From: an uncultured Oscillospiraceae bacterium
GTDB taxonomy: Bacteria; Bacillota; Clostridia; Oscillospirales; Acutalibacteraceae
Assembly (NCBI GenBank): GCA_900552265.1
Contig: URZE01000006.1
Span: forward strand, 13,418 to 77,417
Length of the DNA stretch: 64,000 bases
Direction: 5' to 3'
The notes under the pieces are model-generated. The model was given only the letters and a program-made list of their open reading frames with translations. It was not told where the DNA came from and made no database searches. A program made the position numbers and the translations under genes. Positions 9,853 through 19,443 of the stretch are shown piece after piece. Every line of letters starts with the position of its first letter. Within the stretch, counting starts at the first letter, position 1.

Positions 9853-10236
9853 TCTTATTTGGAAATTTAAAATATCTTCGGGAACACTATACCTAAAACA
9901 ATCTTTTGCTATACCTTTTATCGATTCAGATACATATGCGTCTTTTTGTGCAATAACAAAAACAGGAACGTCATTAGAGTACGCAACTCCCGCCTCTACC
10001 CCTATTCCTATACTAAGTTCAGAAGCATCAATTACAAACGCATCAGAACGTTTTATTTCTTCAAAAGCAATGTCCATAACTTCTTTTCCTGAAAGTTTAC
10101 AGGGTCCATAATTCTGAACGTTACGAGCAAAAGCAAATACAGTAATGTTTTTACATTCAAACGAAGAACAGATTTTTTCTATCAAATTTTTGTTTCTCAT
10201 ATCTTCGTAATATTTTATAGCTAAAAATATTTTCAT
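9847..10236 (-). CDS. Nucleoside 2-deoxyribosyltransferase-like protein
   Basis: A 129-aa protein with the fold signature of the nucleoside 2-deoxyribosyltransferase family: MKIFLAIKYYED at the N-terminus, a central DAFVIDASELS (substrate-binding acid), and GVEAGVAYS, where the family's nucleophilic glutamate lies. The start at 10236 is chosen because GGGAGGGG precedes it; an ATG ten codons upstream lacks a site. The family includes nucleotide-salvage and hydrolase enzymes, so the exact substrate cannot be assigned. It stands alone between dapB and tgt. Confidence 0.75.
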   Translation of the reverse strand: MKIFLAIKYYEDMRNKNLIEKICSSFECKNITVFAFARNVQNYGPCKLSGKEVMDIAFEEIKRSDAFVIDASELSIGIGVEAGVAYSNDVPVFVIAQKDAYVSESIKGIAKDCFRYSVPEDILNFQIRL

Positions 10237-10302
10237 AATACCCCTCCCAAATTCTAATACAATCATACAACAAATTAAATAAATTTTAAATCGGAGAAAT
10301 TT

Positions 10303-11424
10303 ATGTATACTTTATTAAAAAGAGAAATGAATGCCAGACTCGGAGAATTTAAAACTCCCCACGGAATAATAAAACTTCCGGGATTTATGAATGTTGCCAC
10401 CTGCGGTGCCATAAAAGGAGGGTTATCGGCAATAGATCTAAAAAACATAAAGTGTCAGGTAGAATTATGCAATACGTATCATCTACATTTAAGACCCGGC
10501 GATAAAATAGTAAAAAGTCAAGGCGGAATAAGAAATTTCACTTCGTGGGAAGGTCCGGTTTTAACCGATAGCGGAGGATTTCAAGTCTTTTCCTTAGCCA
10601 AACTGCGAAACATAAAAGAAGAAGGAGTAGAATTTTCTTCACATATTGATGGACATAAAATATTTATGGGCCCTGAAGAAAGCATGCAAATTCAATCAAA
10701 TTTAGCTTCAACAATCGCTATGGCTTTTGATGAATGCATTGCCAATCCTGCAGAGTACTCTTATACAAAAAATTCTTGTGAACGAACCGTGCGTTGGCTT
10801 AAACGTTGCAAAAAAAAGATGCTCGAACTGAATTCACTTGAAGAAACTTTAAATAAAAATCAAATGCTTTTTGGTATAAATCAGGGCAGTACATATAAAG
10901 ATATCAGAATTGAGCACATGAAAAAAATTCGAGAACTTGATTTAAACGGATATGCAATAGGTGGACTTGCCGTCGGAGAAACGGCCGAAGAAATGTATGA
11001 TATCATTGAAACCGTAGAACCGTATATGCCTTCCGACAAACCTCGATATTTGATGGGTGTTGGTACTCCAAGAAACATCATAGAAGCAGTGGCTCGAGGA
11101 GTAGACCTCATGGATTGTGTCATGCCAAGCAGAAATGCGCGTCATGGAAAAATTTTTACATGGAATGGTTCAATAAACATACTCAATGCAAAGTATGAAA
11201 AAGATTCCACTCCTTTAGATGCTCAATGTGATTGCCCCACGTGTAGGAATCATTCAAAAGCATACGTTCGTCACCTTTTAAAAAATAAAGAAATGCTTGG
11301 TATGCGTTTAGCTGTAATGCATAATTTGTATTTCTACAACACACTAATGGAAAAAATTCGTGAATCACTTGAAGAAGGCACTTTTGAAATGTTTTACGAA
11401 AAATATATAAAAATATTTAATTGA
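10303..11424 (+). CDS. tgt: tRNA-guanine transglycosylase
   Basis: Exchanges guanine-34 for the queuosine precursor preQ1 in GUN-anticodon tRNAs. The 373-aa protein carries the TDSGGFQVFS active-site loop with D89, GGLAVGE, the nucleophile region MDCVMPSRNARHG, and the zinc site CDCPTC with a following histidine. A GGAG-type ribosome binding site lies upstream. It acts before QueA in the same modification pathway. Confidence 0.97.
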   Translation: MYTLLKREMNARLGEFKTPHGIIKLPGFMNVATCGAIKGGLSAIDLKNIKCQVELCNTYHLHLRPGDKIVKSQGGIRNFTSWEGPVLTDSGGFQVFSLAKLRNIKEEGVEFSSHIDGHKIFMGPEESMQIQSNLASTIAMAFDECIANPAEYSYTKNSCERTVRWLKRCKKKMLELNSLEETLNKNQMLFGINQGSTYKDIRIEHMKKIRELDLNGYAIGGLAVGETAEEMYDIIETVEPYMPSDKPRYLMGVGTPRNIIEAVARGVDLMDCVMPSRNARHGKIFTWNGSINILNAKYEKDSTPLDAQCDCPTCRNHSKAYVRHLLKNKEMLGMRLAVMHNLYFYNTLMEKIRESLEEGTFEMFYEKYIKIFN

Positions 11425-11427
11425 TTA

Positions 11428-11455
11428 TTGATTTTTGAAAAATATGTTATATAAT
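11428..11455 (+). promoter_or_regulatory. Sigma-A promoter of the 538-aa orphan gene
   Basis: TTGATT and a perfect TATAAT are separated by 16 nt, ending about 33 nt before the ATG at 11488. Confidence 0.5.
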
Positions 11456-11487
11456 CATAACATATAAAATCATAGAGGTGTAATTTC

Positions 11488-13104
11488 ATGAATAATCAAT
11501 CAGTTAAACTTGTTCCCATCCCACACATTTCTAAAATTAAACATAAAGGATTTCATCCTTTAAATGAGAAAAAATTAATAAAATCAACGAACAAATGCAT
11601 ACGTGATTGTTATGATGAGTTTCTAAAAAACGTTGTTAAAACTATAGAAAAATACTCAACGCAATTTTCAAAATATTCTCAAATTGAATTTTATGATGCG
11701 ACTGGTAAATCAAGTTCTGATTTCGATGCACAAGAGTACTACTACAAATTAATTTACAGTAATTCAATAACTGTTTTTAATAGTATCATCAAAAATATGA
11801 AATCAGAAATTGAAAAAGTAGCAACTACGAGCAATGAAACTTTGGAAGATAAAAAAATAAAAATTGATAAAATAATCGCACAACAATCAAGTTATATTAT
11901 CAATTTTTGTGAATATATAAAATATGTGTATAAAAATTTATGTGCAACTTATTCAAATATATCAAACCAATTTAAAGCTTTAAACACTAAAGTTATAGCA
12001 TTGATAAATTCGATCATATACGATGAATTCGGAATTCATAAACTATACTTTTTCACTTATATGGATGAATTAGCACAAAAAATTATTCCATCACATATAC
12101 AGGAGGACATACCGCCCTATTGTATAGATTGTTCTAAAAAATTTGGTCAAATAATCACATCATATTTTTCAGAATATCTCAAAAAACCAAATGAATTCAA
12201 AAATAAGTATAGGGATCTAAAAAAAGAATTTAAGGACATAGAATCTGAAATAGAAGAGAAATTATATACTACTGTGAAAACAACGATAAACGAATACGTA
12301 GAACACCATTTAAAAGCAGATATGTTTAAAAAACAGGAACGTAAACGCAAACAACTTCGAAGTGCCATAGGAAAAGCTTTAGATATCATTCATCATCTTA
12401 TTCCGGAAAAAAAATCACAGCAAATTACGGATTTAGAATTTGCTTTATTGGAATTGAAAAAAATTTTAGAAATGAAATCAGGAGTCTTAACAGAAGAACA
12501 AATAGAATTTATAGATAAATCGTTTGGACCTTATAGAATGTGGTATAAAAAGGAAATTTCAGAATCAGAAACAAGTTATTTAGATATCATAACTAACTCC
12601 AAGACAGCAAGAATCATAATAAATTTATATGCACTAATTACGGATACAAATGGTAACAAAGATATACCATTCTACGTGAAATCTTATATTGATAAATATG
12701 TCTCTGTCACTCCGAAAGTGTACAATTGTGACAATTTGCATGATCAAATTGAAGATGGGCTAAAATTGTTAAAAAATAAAAACAATACTAATGAATTTAA
12801 ATATAATTTAAATTCTATAGAAAAATTTTTAGAAATTTTTGAAAAAATTTTAGAGGGAAAAAATAAATTTTTAACGACAGAATCTATAGATATCCTGTAC
12901 AGTATATTTAAACTGAAATTTACTCCATACACCCCAACAAACAACAACGAAACAACTAATTGTAAATTTATTGTCTCCATCAAAGGAACTCAATATGAAA
13001 TTGATGATAAAGATATGCAATGTTTAACAAAAGAATTTCTCGAATTGACTAAAAATGACAAAGAATTTATTGTAAAAAAGTTAAAAAATTATTTAAAAAA
13101 TTGA
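11488..13104 (+). CDS. Unrecognised 538-aa cytosolic helical protein
   Basis: No family recognised. The product has no signal peptide or membrane segment. It is rich in Lys, Glu and Asn and predicted by eye to be mostly helical, with coiled-coil-like stretches around residues 225-345. Segments such as FKNKYRDLKKEFKDIESEIEEK show heptad-like spacing. Only a few cysteines are present. A good GAGGTG ribosome binding site and a strong promoter precede it, so it is expressed as its own unit. Composition and length resemble the 650-aa orphan at 43354, but I see no convincing alignment between them. Confidence 0.85.
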   Translation: MNNQSVKLVPIPHISKIKHKGFHPLNEKKLIKSTNKCIRDCYDEFLKNVVKTIEKYSTQFSKYSQIEFYDATGKSSSDFDAQEYYYKLIYSNSITVFNSIIKNMKSEIEKVATTSNETLEDKKIKIDKIIAQQSSYIINFCEYIKYVYKNLCATYSNISNQFKALNTKVIALINSIIYDEFGIHKLYFFTYMDELAQKIIPSHIQEDIPPYCIDCSKKFGQIITSYFSEYLKKPNEFKNKYRDLKKEFKDIESEIEEKLYTTVKTTINEYVEHHLKADMFKKQERKRKQLRSAIGKALDIIHHLIPEKKSQQITDLEFALLELKKILEMKSGVLTEEQIEFIDKSFGPYRMWYKKEISESETSYLDIITNSKTARIIINLYALITDTNGNKDIPFYVKSYIDKYVSVTPKVYNCDNLHDQIEDGLKLLKNKNNTNEFKYNLNSIEKFLEIFEKILEGKNKFLTTESIDILYSIFKLKFTPYTPTNNNETTNCKFIVSIKGTQYEIDDKDMQCLTKEFLELTKNDKEFIVKKLKNYLKN

Positions 13105-13149
13105 AGTATTAACTTTTTAATGTCCTTTATACAGATAGATGAATTTGCA

Positions 13150-13839
13150 TTAAAATAAACCTTTAAGTATTTCTATTGCCTTTTTTTCAATTCGCGAAAC
13201 ATAAGAACGAGAAATTCCAAGCTTTTTTGCAACTATCCTCTGTGGAAGTGGCGAGTTACCATTGAGCCCATATCTTAAGCATATTATGGTTTTTTCTCGA
13301 TTTGTAAGTGATTTTTCAATGTATTTGTTCAATTTTTGTATATTTATTTTAGTATCAATTTCATCAACTACGGAATCATCTGTAGCAATCGTATCCATAA
13401 GCGTCAACACATTTCCGTTTTTGTCAGTTTCTATAGGTTCATCCATAGAAACATCTAATGAAGTTTTTTTGGAATTTCTAAAATACATTAATATCTCATT
13501 TTCAATACATCTGGATGCATAACTTGATAAGCGTATACCTTTTTCAGGTTTGAAAGTATTTACAGCTTTTATAAGTCCGATTGTACCTATTGAAATAAGG
13601 TCATCGGGATCACTTTTATTAAAATAATATTTTTTGGTAATATGTGCAACAAGCCTTAAATTATGCTTTATTAGCTTATTTTTAGCATCCTTATCCCCTG
13701 ATTTAAGTAAATTTATGTACTTTTTTTCTTCTTTTGAGGACAAAGGTTTTGGAAACGAATGTGCCGATATTACATGAAGTACAAAAAACGGTATGGAGGA
13801 TAAAATTTTTACAAACTCTAAGAACCACAATGCTATCAC
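13150..13839 (-). CDS. sigK: Sporulation sigma factor SigK
   Basis: Late mother-cell sigma factor. The 229-aa protein opens with a hydrophobic pro-sequence of about 25 residues that ends before SFPKPLSSKEEKKY. That pro-sequence is the hallmark of pro-SigK, which is cleaved by the intramembrane protease SpoIVFB. Region 2 contains NLRLVAHITKKY, DDLISIGTIGLIKAVNTF and CIENEILMYFRNSKK; region 4 has the SRSYVSRIEKKA helix-turn-helix. The gene is continuous, with no skin element inside it. GTG start with a GAAAGAG site. Confidence 0.93.
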   Translation of the reverse strand: MIALWFLEFVKILSSIPFFVLHVISAHSFPKPLSSKEEKKYINLLKSGDKDAKNKLIKHNLRLVAHITKKYYFNKSDPDDLISIGTIGLIKAVNTFKPEKGIRLSSYASRCIENEILMYFRNSKKTSLDVSMDEPIETDKNGNVLTLMDTIATDDSVVDEIDTKINIQKLNKYIEKSLTNREKTIICLRYGLNGNSPLPQRIVAKKLGISRSYVSRIEKKAIEILKGLF

Positions 13840-13948
13840 TCTTTCAATGATTTAATGTATAAAAAATTTATGCTTTGACCGTTTGTACTTATCACAATGT
13901 TTTAAATTCCTTCGAATAAAGCTAATGTGCTTATCGAGGGAATAAATA

Positions 13949-14593
13949 CTATTCTGAACTTTTTACAGATGACGGATTCCATTCTTTTAATTTCTTAAGT
14001 ATCTCAGAATATTGTTTATGACTCAAATCTTGTAAACTTTTAATTTCATATGTTTTTAAAATATTAGCTAAAAGTTTTTCCGGATTATCAAAGTTATATA
14101 TAAATTTATATAAATATTTAATATTTTCATCTGTTTCTTTTTCAGACTCAGGTATGTCTTCTCCTGCGTAAATATAAAGTCCTAATCCAAACATAGAAAG
14201 ATTTTTCACAAGGCATCGCATAATGGTTTTATTTATATCAAACATTGTTGCAGCTTCTACCGGGATATTTTTTCTATATTTTGTATCATAAGTATATTTT
14301 ACAGATTTCATTGTTTTATTAGCTCCATCCATTACCGGAAGCCACATTTCATGAGTAATGTCGTCAATTGTAACAGATGTAAAAACCATATATCCTGTAT
14401 TTTCATCATAAACGTATGGTAAACTTTTTTCTCCAAAAAGTTTTATTTTATAGGTAGCGTTCGGAAAAATTTTTTTAACCTCAGCCCACGCATATGGCCA
14501 TGAAAGATAACTCAAACCGTTCTTTTTTTCTATATGCGATCCCACATTTACATTGGATAATATTTCAAATATTGAATCATTTTTTTTAGACAT
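13949..14593 (-). CDS. Phage-type single-strand annealing protein (DUF1071/Sak-like)
   Basis: 214 aa. The block LSYLSWPYAWAEVKKIFPNATY followed by a VKYTY and DINKTIMRCLVKNLSMFGLGLYIYAGEDIP region matches the DUF1071 family of phage single-strand annealing proteins. These anneal ssDNA during phage recombination. None of the usual phage neighbours (exonuclease, SSB, replication genes) is present. It lies immediately upstream of sigK on the same strand, behind a good AGGTGAGG site. It is probably a stranded or domesticated phage gene. Confidence 0.75.
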   Translation of the reverse strand: MSKKNDSIFEILSNVNVGSHIEKKNGLSYLSWPYAWAEVKKIFPNATYKIKLFGEKSLPYVYDENTGYMVFTSVTIDDITHEMWLPVMDGANKTMKSVKYTYDTKYRKNIPVEAATMFDINKTIMRCLVKNLSMFGLGLYIYAGEDIPESEKETDENIKYLYKFIYNFDNPEKLLANILKTYEIKSLQDLSHKQYSEILKKLKEWNPSSVKSSE

Positions 14594-14697
14594 AAAATCA
14601 CTTCCTCACCTTTTATTTTTAATTATTAATTTTTTTAAGCTTATTATTCATTTTTAAATTTTAAAAATTCAAATTAATGTTGTTAAGTATTTTTTAA

Positions 14698-14726
14698 TTG
14701 ATTTTAATATAAAATAATGTTATAAT
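14698..14726 (+). promoter_or_regulatory. Sigma-A promoter of the M16 protease
   Basis: TTGATT and TATAAT are separated by 17 nt, ending about 39 nt before the ATG at 14765. Confidence 0.6.
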
Positions 14727-14764
14727 TAATTTAAGATTTAAATTCGTCAAAGGAGAAAAATATA

Positions 14765-17728
14765 ATGAAAAAGTTATTTCCAAAGGAGAAAATTTTAGCA
14801 CTGGTTTTAGTATTTTTATTCATTTTTCCCGTGAATTCTCAAATGGTTTCTGCAACAAAAACGCTCAAATCTTCGACAACTTCAGCAAAAGCAGAAAAGA
14901 GTATTCATGGTTTCTCTTTAAAGAAGGATTGCTTATTTGATAAACACAGCATACTCGAATATCAACACGAAAAATCAGGTGCTTGGCTTATAGTAGAAAA
15001 AAATAACAACATAAATAAAAAATTTGAAATCATTGTTAGAACTCCGGCAGAAAACGACAAAGGAACAAATCACGTAATCGAGCATTGTGTACTTAACGGA
15101 AGCAATGAATTTCCTTGTAAAAGTATAATTTGGGAGCTTCAAAAAATAGCCCATGCAACTCTGATAAATGCTTACACTTGTCCGTGCTTTACTGCGTTCC
15201 ATACAGCATCTACCGATAAAAACGATTATAATTCTTTAGCTAAAATATATGCCAGTAGCGTATTCCATCCGTCTTTTTTGAAGAACGAAAACATATTTAA
15301 AAAAGAAGGAATTAGATTTGAACTTGATAAAAATGGAAATATTACCCCGAATGGTACAGTATTTAATGAAATGCAAAAAGGTGTGAACGGAAATACAACC
15401 AATCATTTGCTAAAAAATATTTTTCCGGATACTCAATCTAAGAATTTTTCCGGAGGATTACCTGAGAAAATAATGAATCTTACATATGAAGAGGTTTGCA
15501 ATACTTATAAAAAATATTATCATCCGGCAAATATGATAATTTATATCAGCGGGGACGTTGATTATGAAGAAATGATGGATTGGCTTAACAAAGATTATTT
15601 ACAACACTATAATAAAGATGACTTTAAAGGTGTATCATATTTAAGCCAAGATCCTCAAAAAGTAGCTAAATATAGCTCATTTGATTATTACAAAGCAGAT
15701 GCAAAAGAAAATTTAAAAGAATCAGTATTTAGCAAAATACTTGATTGGGAGACTTACAAAACCCATAAAAATCGAATAGATGCTGCTATTTCTATATTAA
15801 ATGATCCCAATTCGGCTCAGAACAAGTACCTCAAAGAAAAAGGTTACGTAAATGTTATTTTTTCATATAATGAGATGTTATTTGATCCGTTTATTACAGT
15901 TAATGTAGAATCTTTGAATAAAAATTTGATTGAGTTTAAAAATTTCTCAAATATACTGAAAGAAACTCTTGAAAAACATCCTATAAATCAATCATCACTT
16001 AAAAATTATGAAAATGGAAAAAGTTTTAAAGATAAAATTTCAAAGAAGTCACGACTGTATGAAACTAGATTAGATTCTAAATGTTTTATAAATTCATTTA
16101 TAAGGTTTGGCGATCCTTGCTCTGAAAAATATTTCTTACAAAAAGATACTTCTGAAAAAATTGAAGAACCCATTGAAGAAACTGTAAATAAAATTTTTCT
16201 AAACAATGATTATATTACTACAGAATTTAAAGCGTCAAATAATTTAAATTTGTGTGATTCAAATAAACTTAAAGAAAAAATTGAGTCCTTAGATTCACGC
16301 AAAGAAGAATTAACAAAAAATTACAAAGAACAAAAACAATGGGCGGAATCCCCAAACGACCCAGAAAATTTACAAAAACTCAAAAAAATGTTTAAAAAAC
16401 TTTCTGATATAGAAACACCAAATTTTAAATGTCCTACAGATGTAACTAAAGATAAAAATATAAATTATTATTTTTCTAAGCAAGATATTGGAAATTTTAT
16501 ATCTTATAAGTTTGTATTTAAATTTGATAAAATTTCTGATGATGAAAAAAAATATATTGATTTATTAATCAATTCATTGAATTCCAATGACACAAAAAAT
16601 TATTCACGAGAAGAACTCAAAGACAAAGAATCTGATTGTTGCGAAACAAATATATCTTTTAAGGCATTCAAAAAAAATAATAAAGATGAGTCATTCATAA
16701 TCGTCGATACAATATGTAACAAAAAGAATTCGGAAAAAGTTTTCGACTTAATAAATGAAAGAATAAATAATGTTAAGTTCAACGATAAGAAAAACCTAAG
16801 CAATTTCACAAAATCTATAGCCGCATCCTACAACAATATTTCTACGGTAACTCTTAAATTTATGGATGTAATTTTAAATTTAAGTAACAAAAGTTTTCAA
16901 AAACAACTTGATATTCAAAACTTTTATAATAAACTTTCTTCAAATTTAGAAAACCAAAAATATGTTGAAGAATTATCACAAAAATTAGCCGCAATGAGAG
17001 ATAAAATCTTTAATATAAACTCTATCGAAGGAATCGGAATAACCGCTTGTGAAGAAAACAAAGATTTTGCAATGGATGTAGCTAAAAAATTCACAAACAC
17101 CCTGAATACAACTTCTGATAATAAAACTTTTGAAATAAACTTTGTAGAGGTACCTAAAAAAAACATTGCTTTTATCGAACCTAATTTAACAAATAATCAG
17201 GTATACGCAGTAATTGAATCTGAAGAACTCAGCAATGATCCTACTTTTGGAGTGACATGTAAACTTCTAAACACTTTATTTTTGAATCATGAAATCCGAG
17301 AAAAGAGCGGTGCTTATGGGGCTTCTATTGTCAATCTCAGGAATAATAACAAAGTTATGTTATGTTCTTACCAAGATCCCAATATTAGAAAAACTATAGA
17401 AATATTCAAAAAAATTCCTGAATTTATAAAAAATTATAATTTTAATTCACAAGAAATAGACGATGTCGCAAAAAGTTTACTTGGAACATTATTTGTAAAA
17501 AATAAATTAGCACTTTCTAACAGTCAACTTGAGAAAATTATTTGCGAAGAAAAAGATTATTGTGAAATTATCAACAAAAACATAGAAGAAATTAAAAAAA
17601 TGTCACCTGAACAGATCAAACTACATGGTGAACTTTTAGAAAAAGCACTTAAAGATATGAAAGTATATGTCTTTGGCGGAAAAGTTAACGAAGATGAAAA
17701 AAATATTTTCGATGAAATCGTAAAATAA
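14765..17728 (+). CDS. Secreted M16C (PreP-like) zinc metalloprotease
   Basis: 987-aa peptidase of the insulinase superfamily, M16C branch. Residues 1-30 form a signal peptide. The inverted zinc motif HVIEH is at 103-107 and the third ligand is E202 in VFNEMQKG. C-terminal substrate-binding residues are seen in IREKSGAYGAS. Four-domain length matches presequence-protease enzymes, which degrade short unstructured peptides in a closed chamber. Most clostridial homologues are cytosolic; this one has a clear export signal. It is monocistronic, with its own promoter and terminator. Confidence 0.9.
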   Translation: MKKLFPKEKILALVLVFLFIFPVNSQMVSATKTLKSSTTSAKAEKSIHGFSLKKDCLFDKHSILEYQHEKSGAWLIVEKNNNINKKFEIIVRTPAENDKGTNHVIEHCVLNGSNEFPCKSIIWELQKIAHATLINAYTCPCFTAFHTASTDKNDYNSLAKIYASSVFHPSFLKNENIFKKEGIRFELDKNGNITPNGTVFNEMQKGVNGNTTNHLLKNIFPDTQSKNFSGGLPEKIMNLTYEEVCNTYKKYYHPANMIIYISGDVDYEEMMDWLNKDYLQHYNKDDFKGVSYLSQDPQKVAKYSSFDYYKADAKENLKESVFSKILDWETYKTHKNRIDAAISILNDPNSAQNKYLKEKGYVNVIFSYNEMLFDPFITVNVESLNKNLIEFKNFSNILKETLEKHPINQSSLKNYENGKSFKDKISKKSRLYETRLDSKCFINSFIRFGDPCSEKYFLQKDTSEKIEEPIEETVNKIFLNNDYITTEFKASNNLNLCDSNKLKEKIESLDSRKEELTKNYKEQKQWAESPNDPENLQKLKKMFKKLSDIETPNFKCPTDVTKDKNINYYFSKQDIGNFISYKFVFKFDKISDDEKKYIDLLINSLNSNDTKNYSREELKDKESDCCETNISFKAFKKNNKDESFIIVDTICNKKNSEKVFDLINERINNVKFNDKKNLSNFTKSIAASYNNISTVTLKFMDVILNLSNKSFQKQLDIQNFYNKLSSNLENQKYVEELSQKLAAMRDKIFNINSIEGIGITACEENKDFAMDVAKKFTNTLNTTSDNKTFEINFVEVPKKNIAFIEPNLTNNQVYAVIESEELSNDPTFGVTCKLLNTLFLNHEIREKSGAYGASIVNLRNNNKVMLCSYQDPNIRKTIEIFKKIPEFIKNYNFNSQEIDDVAKSLLGTLFVKNKLALSNSQLEKIICEEKDYCEIINKNIEEIKKMSPEQIKLHGELLEKALKDMKVYVFGGKVNEDEKNIFDEIVK

Positions 17729-17739
17729 GTAAAACTAAA

Positions 17740-17780
17740 AAAACTCCTCAGATGCTGAAATTTTGGCTTCGAGGAGTTTT
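17740..17780 (+). terminator. Terminator of the M16 protease gene
   Basis: Perfect 10-bp stem AAAACTCCTC / GAGGAGTTTT with a 21-nt loop, 12 nt after the stop codon. The TTTT of the stem continues into an AT-rich tract. Flanking A and T runs make it usable in both directions, so it can also end the convergent tetR transcript. Confidence 0.75.
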
Positions 17781-17822
17781 AAATTTACAAAGTATTTCAA
17801 AAAATTTATTTTATATTAATCT

Positions 17823-18416
17823 CTAAAAATTGTAACTGTTATCTGTCAGTATTTCAGAACGAAGTATTCCTTGTAATATTTCTCTAATTTCTTTCCGTAC
17901 GGTTTCTACTGAACAATTTTCTGCATGACTTTCATTTATAAATCCCCATAATCCATAACATAAAAAACTTGATATTTTTTTTATGCTATATTTAGGTTTA
18001 AGAAAATTACTGCGTTTTTGAGTGTGAATTTCAAGATACTTCAGTATATACTTATAGAATGAAAAATTTAGATAGGGATTTTCATTATTAGAAGTGTGAG
18101 AAAAAAATTTTATATTTTTATAATAAATATTTAGAATGCAATCCAAAAAATTGCAATAACTTATAACTGAATCTTTAGAAGGGTTATTTTTTTTCTGTAA
18201 ATTTTGATATTCTTCTTGCGCCATTTTTATCATATCTTCCGAAATATCATCGACAAGATCATATTTATCATCATAGTGCGTGTAAAATGTTATTCTGCTA
18301 GTACGAGATTTTTCACATAATTCTTTGACTGTAATTTGTTCAAAACTTTTTACCGACAACATTTCTATGAACGTATCTTTTAAATTTTTTTTCGTTTTTA
18401 AAATTCTTTTGTCCAT
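17823..18416 (-). CDS. TetR/AcrR-family transcriptional regulator
   Basis: 197 aa. The N-terminal DNA-binding domain is seen in KKNLKDTFIEMLSVKSFEQITVKELCEKSRTSRITFYTHYDDKYDLVDD, with the helix-turn-helix at about residues 23-45. The ligand domain is divergent and resembles the DhaS-type C-terminal group. It is divergent from degV, with a ~136-bp shared upstream region, so it may control itself and degV. Confidence 0.88.
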   Translation of the reverse strand: MDKRILKTKKNLKDTFIEMLSVKSFEQITVKELCEKSRTSRITFYTHYDDKYDLVDDISEDMIKMAQEEYQNLQKKNNPSKDSVISYCNFLDCILNIYYKNIKFFSHTSNNENPYLNFSFYKYILKYLEIHTQKRSNFLKPKYSIKKISSFLCYGLWGFINESHAENCSVETVRKEIREILQGILRSEILTDNSYNF

Positions 18417-18552
18417 TGCTTATACACTTCCTTTAATATGTATAATTAAATTTACAATATTTAAAATTTGTACTTCTAATTAAATATTTAATAATTTATA
18501 ATTATAACACTTGTATAAGTAAAAATCATCTAAAATCAGGAGATGCTAAAGC

Positions 18553-19443
18553 GTGAATAAATATATTTTAAGTTGTTGTTCTACATTTGATCTCTCTAAG
18601 GAACATTTTGAAAAAAGAAATATCAAGTATGTATGCTTTCATTATTCTATAAATGGTAAACAGTACGATGATGATTTAGGTCAAACCATACCTATTGCTG
18701 AATTTTATAAAATAATAGAAAATAAAAATGTTGATTTAAAAACTTCTCAAGTAAATTCTGATGAATTTATATCATATTTCACACCATTTTTAGAAAAAGG
18801 TATGGATATATTGCATTTATGTGCTTCTTCAGGATTATCGGGCGTGTACAACTCCGCTTTAATAGCAAAAAAAGAACTTGAAAAAATCTTTCCTGAAAGA
18901 AAAATTTATATAGTAGATACTTTAGGTGGTTCTTCAGGAGGTGGATTAATAGCAGATACCTTAGCCGATATGAGAGATGAAGGTGCAAGCATTGATGAAC
19001 TATATAATTGGGTTGAACAAAATAAATTAAGATTAAATCATTGGTTTTGTTCAAGTGACTTAACTTTTTATATACGAGGCGGAAGAATTTCTAAAGCTTC
19101 CGGATTTATAGGTAGTATGCTTAAAATTTGCCCCATAATGAATGTTAATAATGAGGGAAAACTTATCCCAAGATCCAAAGTACGCACTGTAGATAAAGCT
19201 ATAGAAGAAATGTTTAACAAGATGGTAAAAAATGCAGAAAATGGAATAAATTATTCAGGAAAATGTTATATTTCTCAATCTGCTTGTTATGATGATGCTA
19301 AAAAATTAGCAACTAAAATAGAACAAAATTTTAAAAATTTAAATGGAAAAGTACTTATAAACGATATAGGAACAACCATTGGCAGTCACACCGGACCAGG
19401 AACTATAGCACTATTTTTCTGGGGAAATGAAAGAGGAGAATAA
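18553..19443 (+). CDS. DegV family fatty-acid-binding protein
   Basis: 296 aa. DegV/FakB-type lipid-binding fold: N-terminal ILSCCSTFDLSKEHFEKRNI, the LCASSGLSGVYNSA loop and IYIVDTLGGSSGGG that contact the fatty-acid carboxylate, and a C-terminal IGTTIGSHTGPGTIALFFWG. Such proteins present fatty acids to the FakA kinase for phospholipid synthesis. The start is a GTG at 18553 with AGGAG about 11 nt upstream. A tetR gene is divergent to it. Confidence 0.9.
   Translation: MNKYILSCCSTFDLSKEHFEKRNIKYVCFHYSINGKQYDDDLGQTIPIAEFYKIIENKNVDLKTSQVNSDEFISYFTPFLEKGMDILHLCASSGLSGVYNSALIAKKELEKIFPERKIYIVDTLGGSSGGGLIADTLADMRDEGASIDELYNWVEQNKLRLNHWFCSSDLTFYIRGGRISKASGFIGSMLKICPIMNVNNEGKLIPRSKVRTVDKAIEEMFNKMVKNAENGINYSGKCYISQSACYDDAKKLATKIEQNFKNLNGKVLINDIGTTIGSHTGPGTIALFFWGNERGE

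Noticed and set aside
13150..13839. sigK interrupted by a skin element
   Set aside because: The sigK frame is continuous from pro-sequence to region 4, so no rearrangement is needed.
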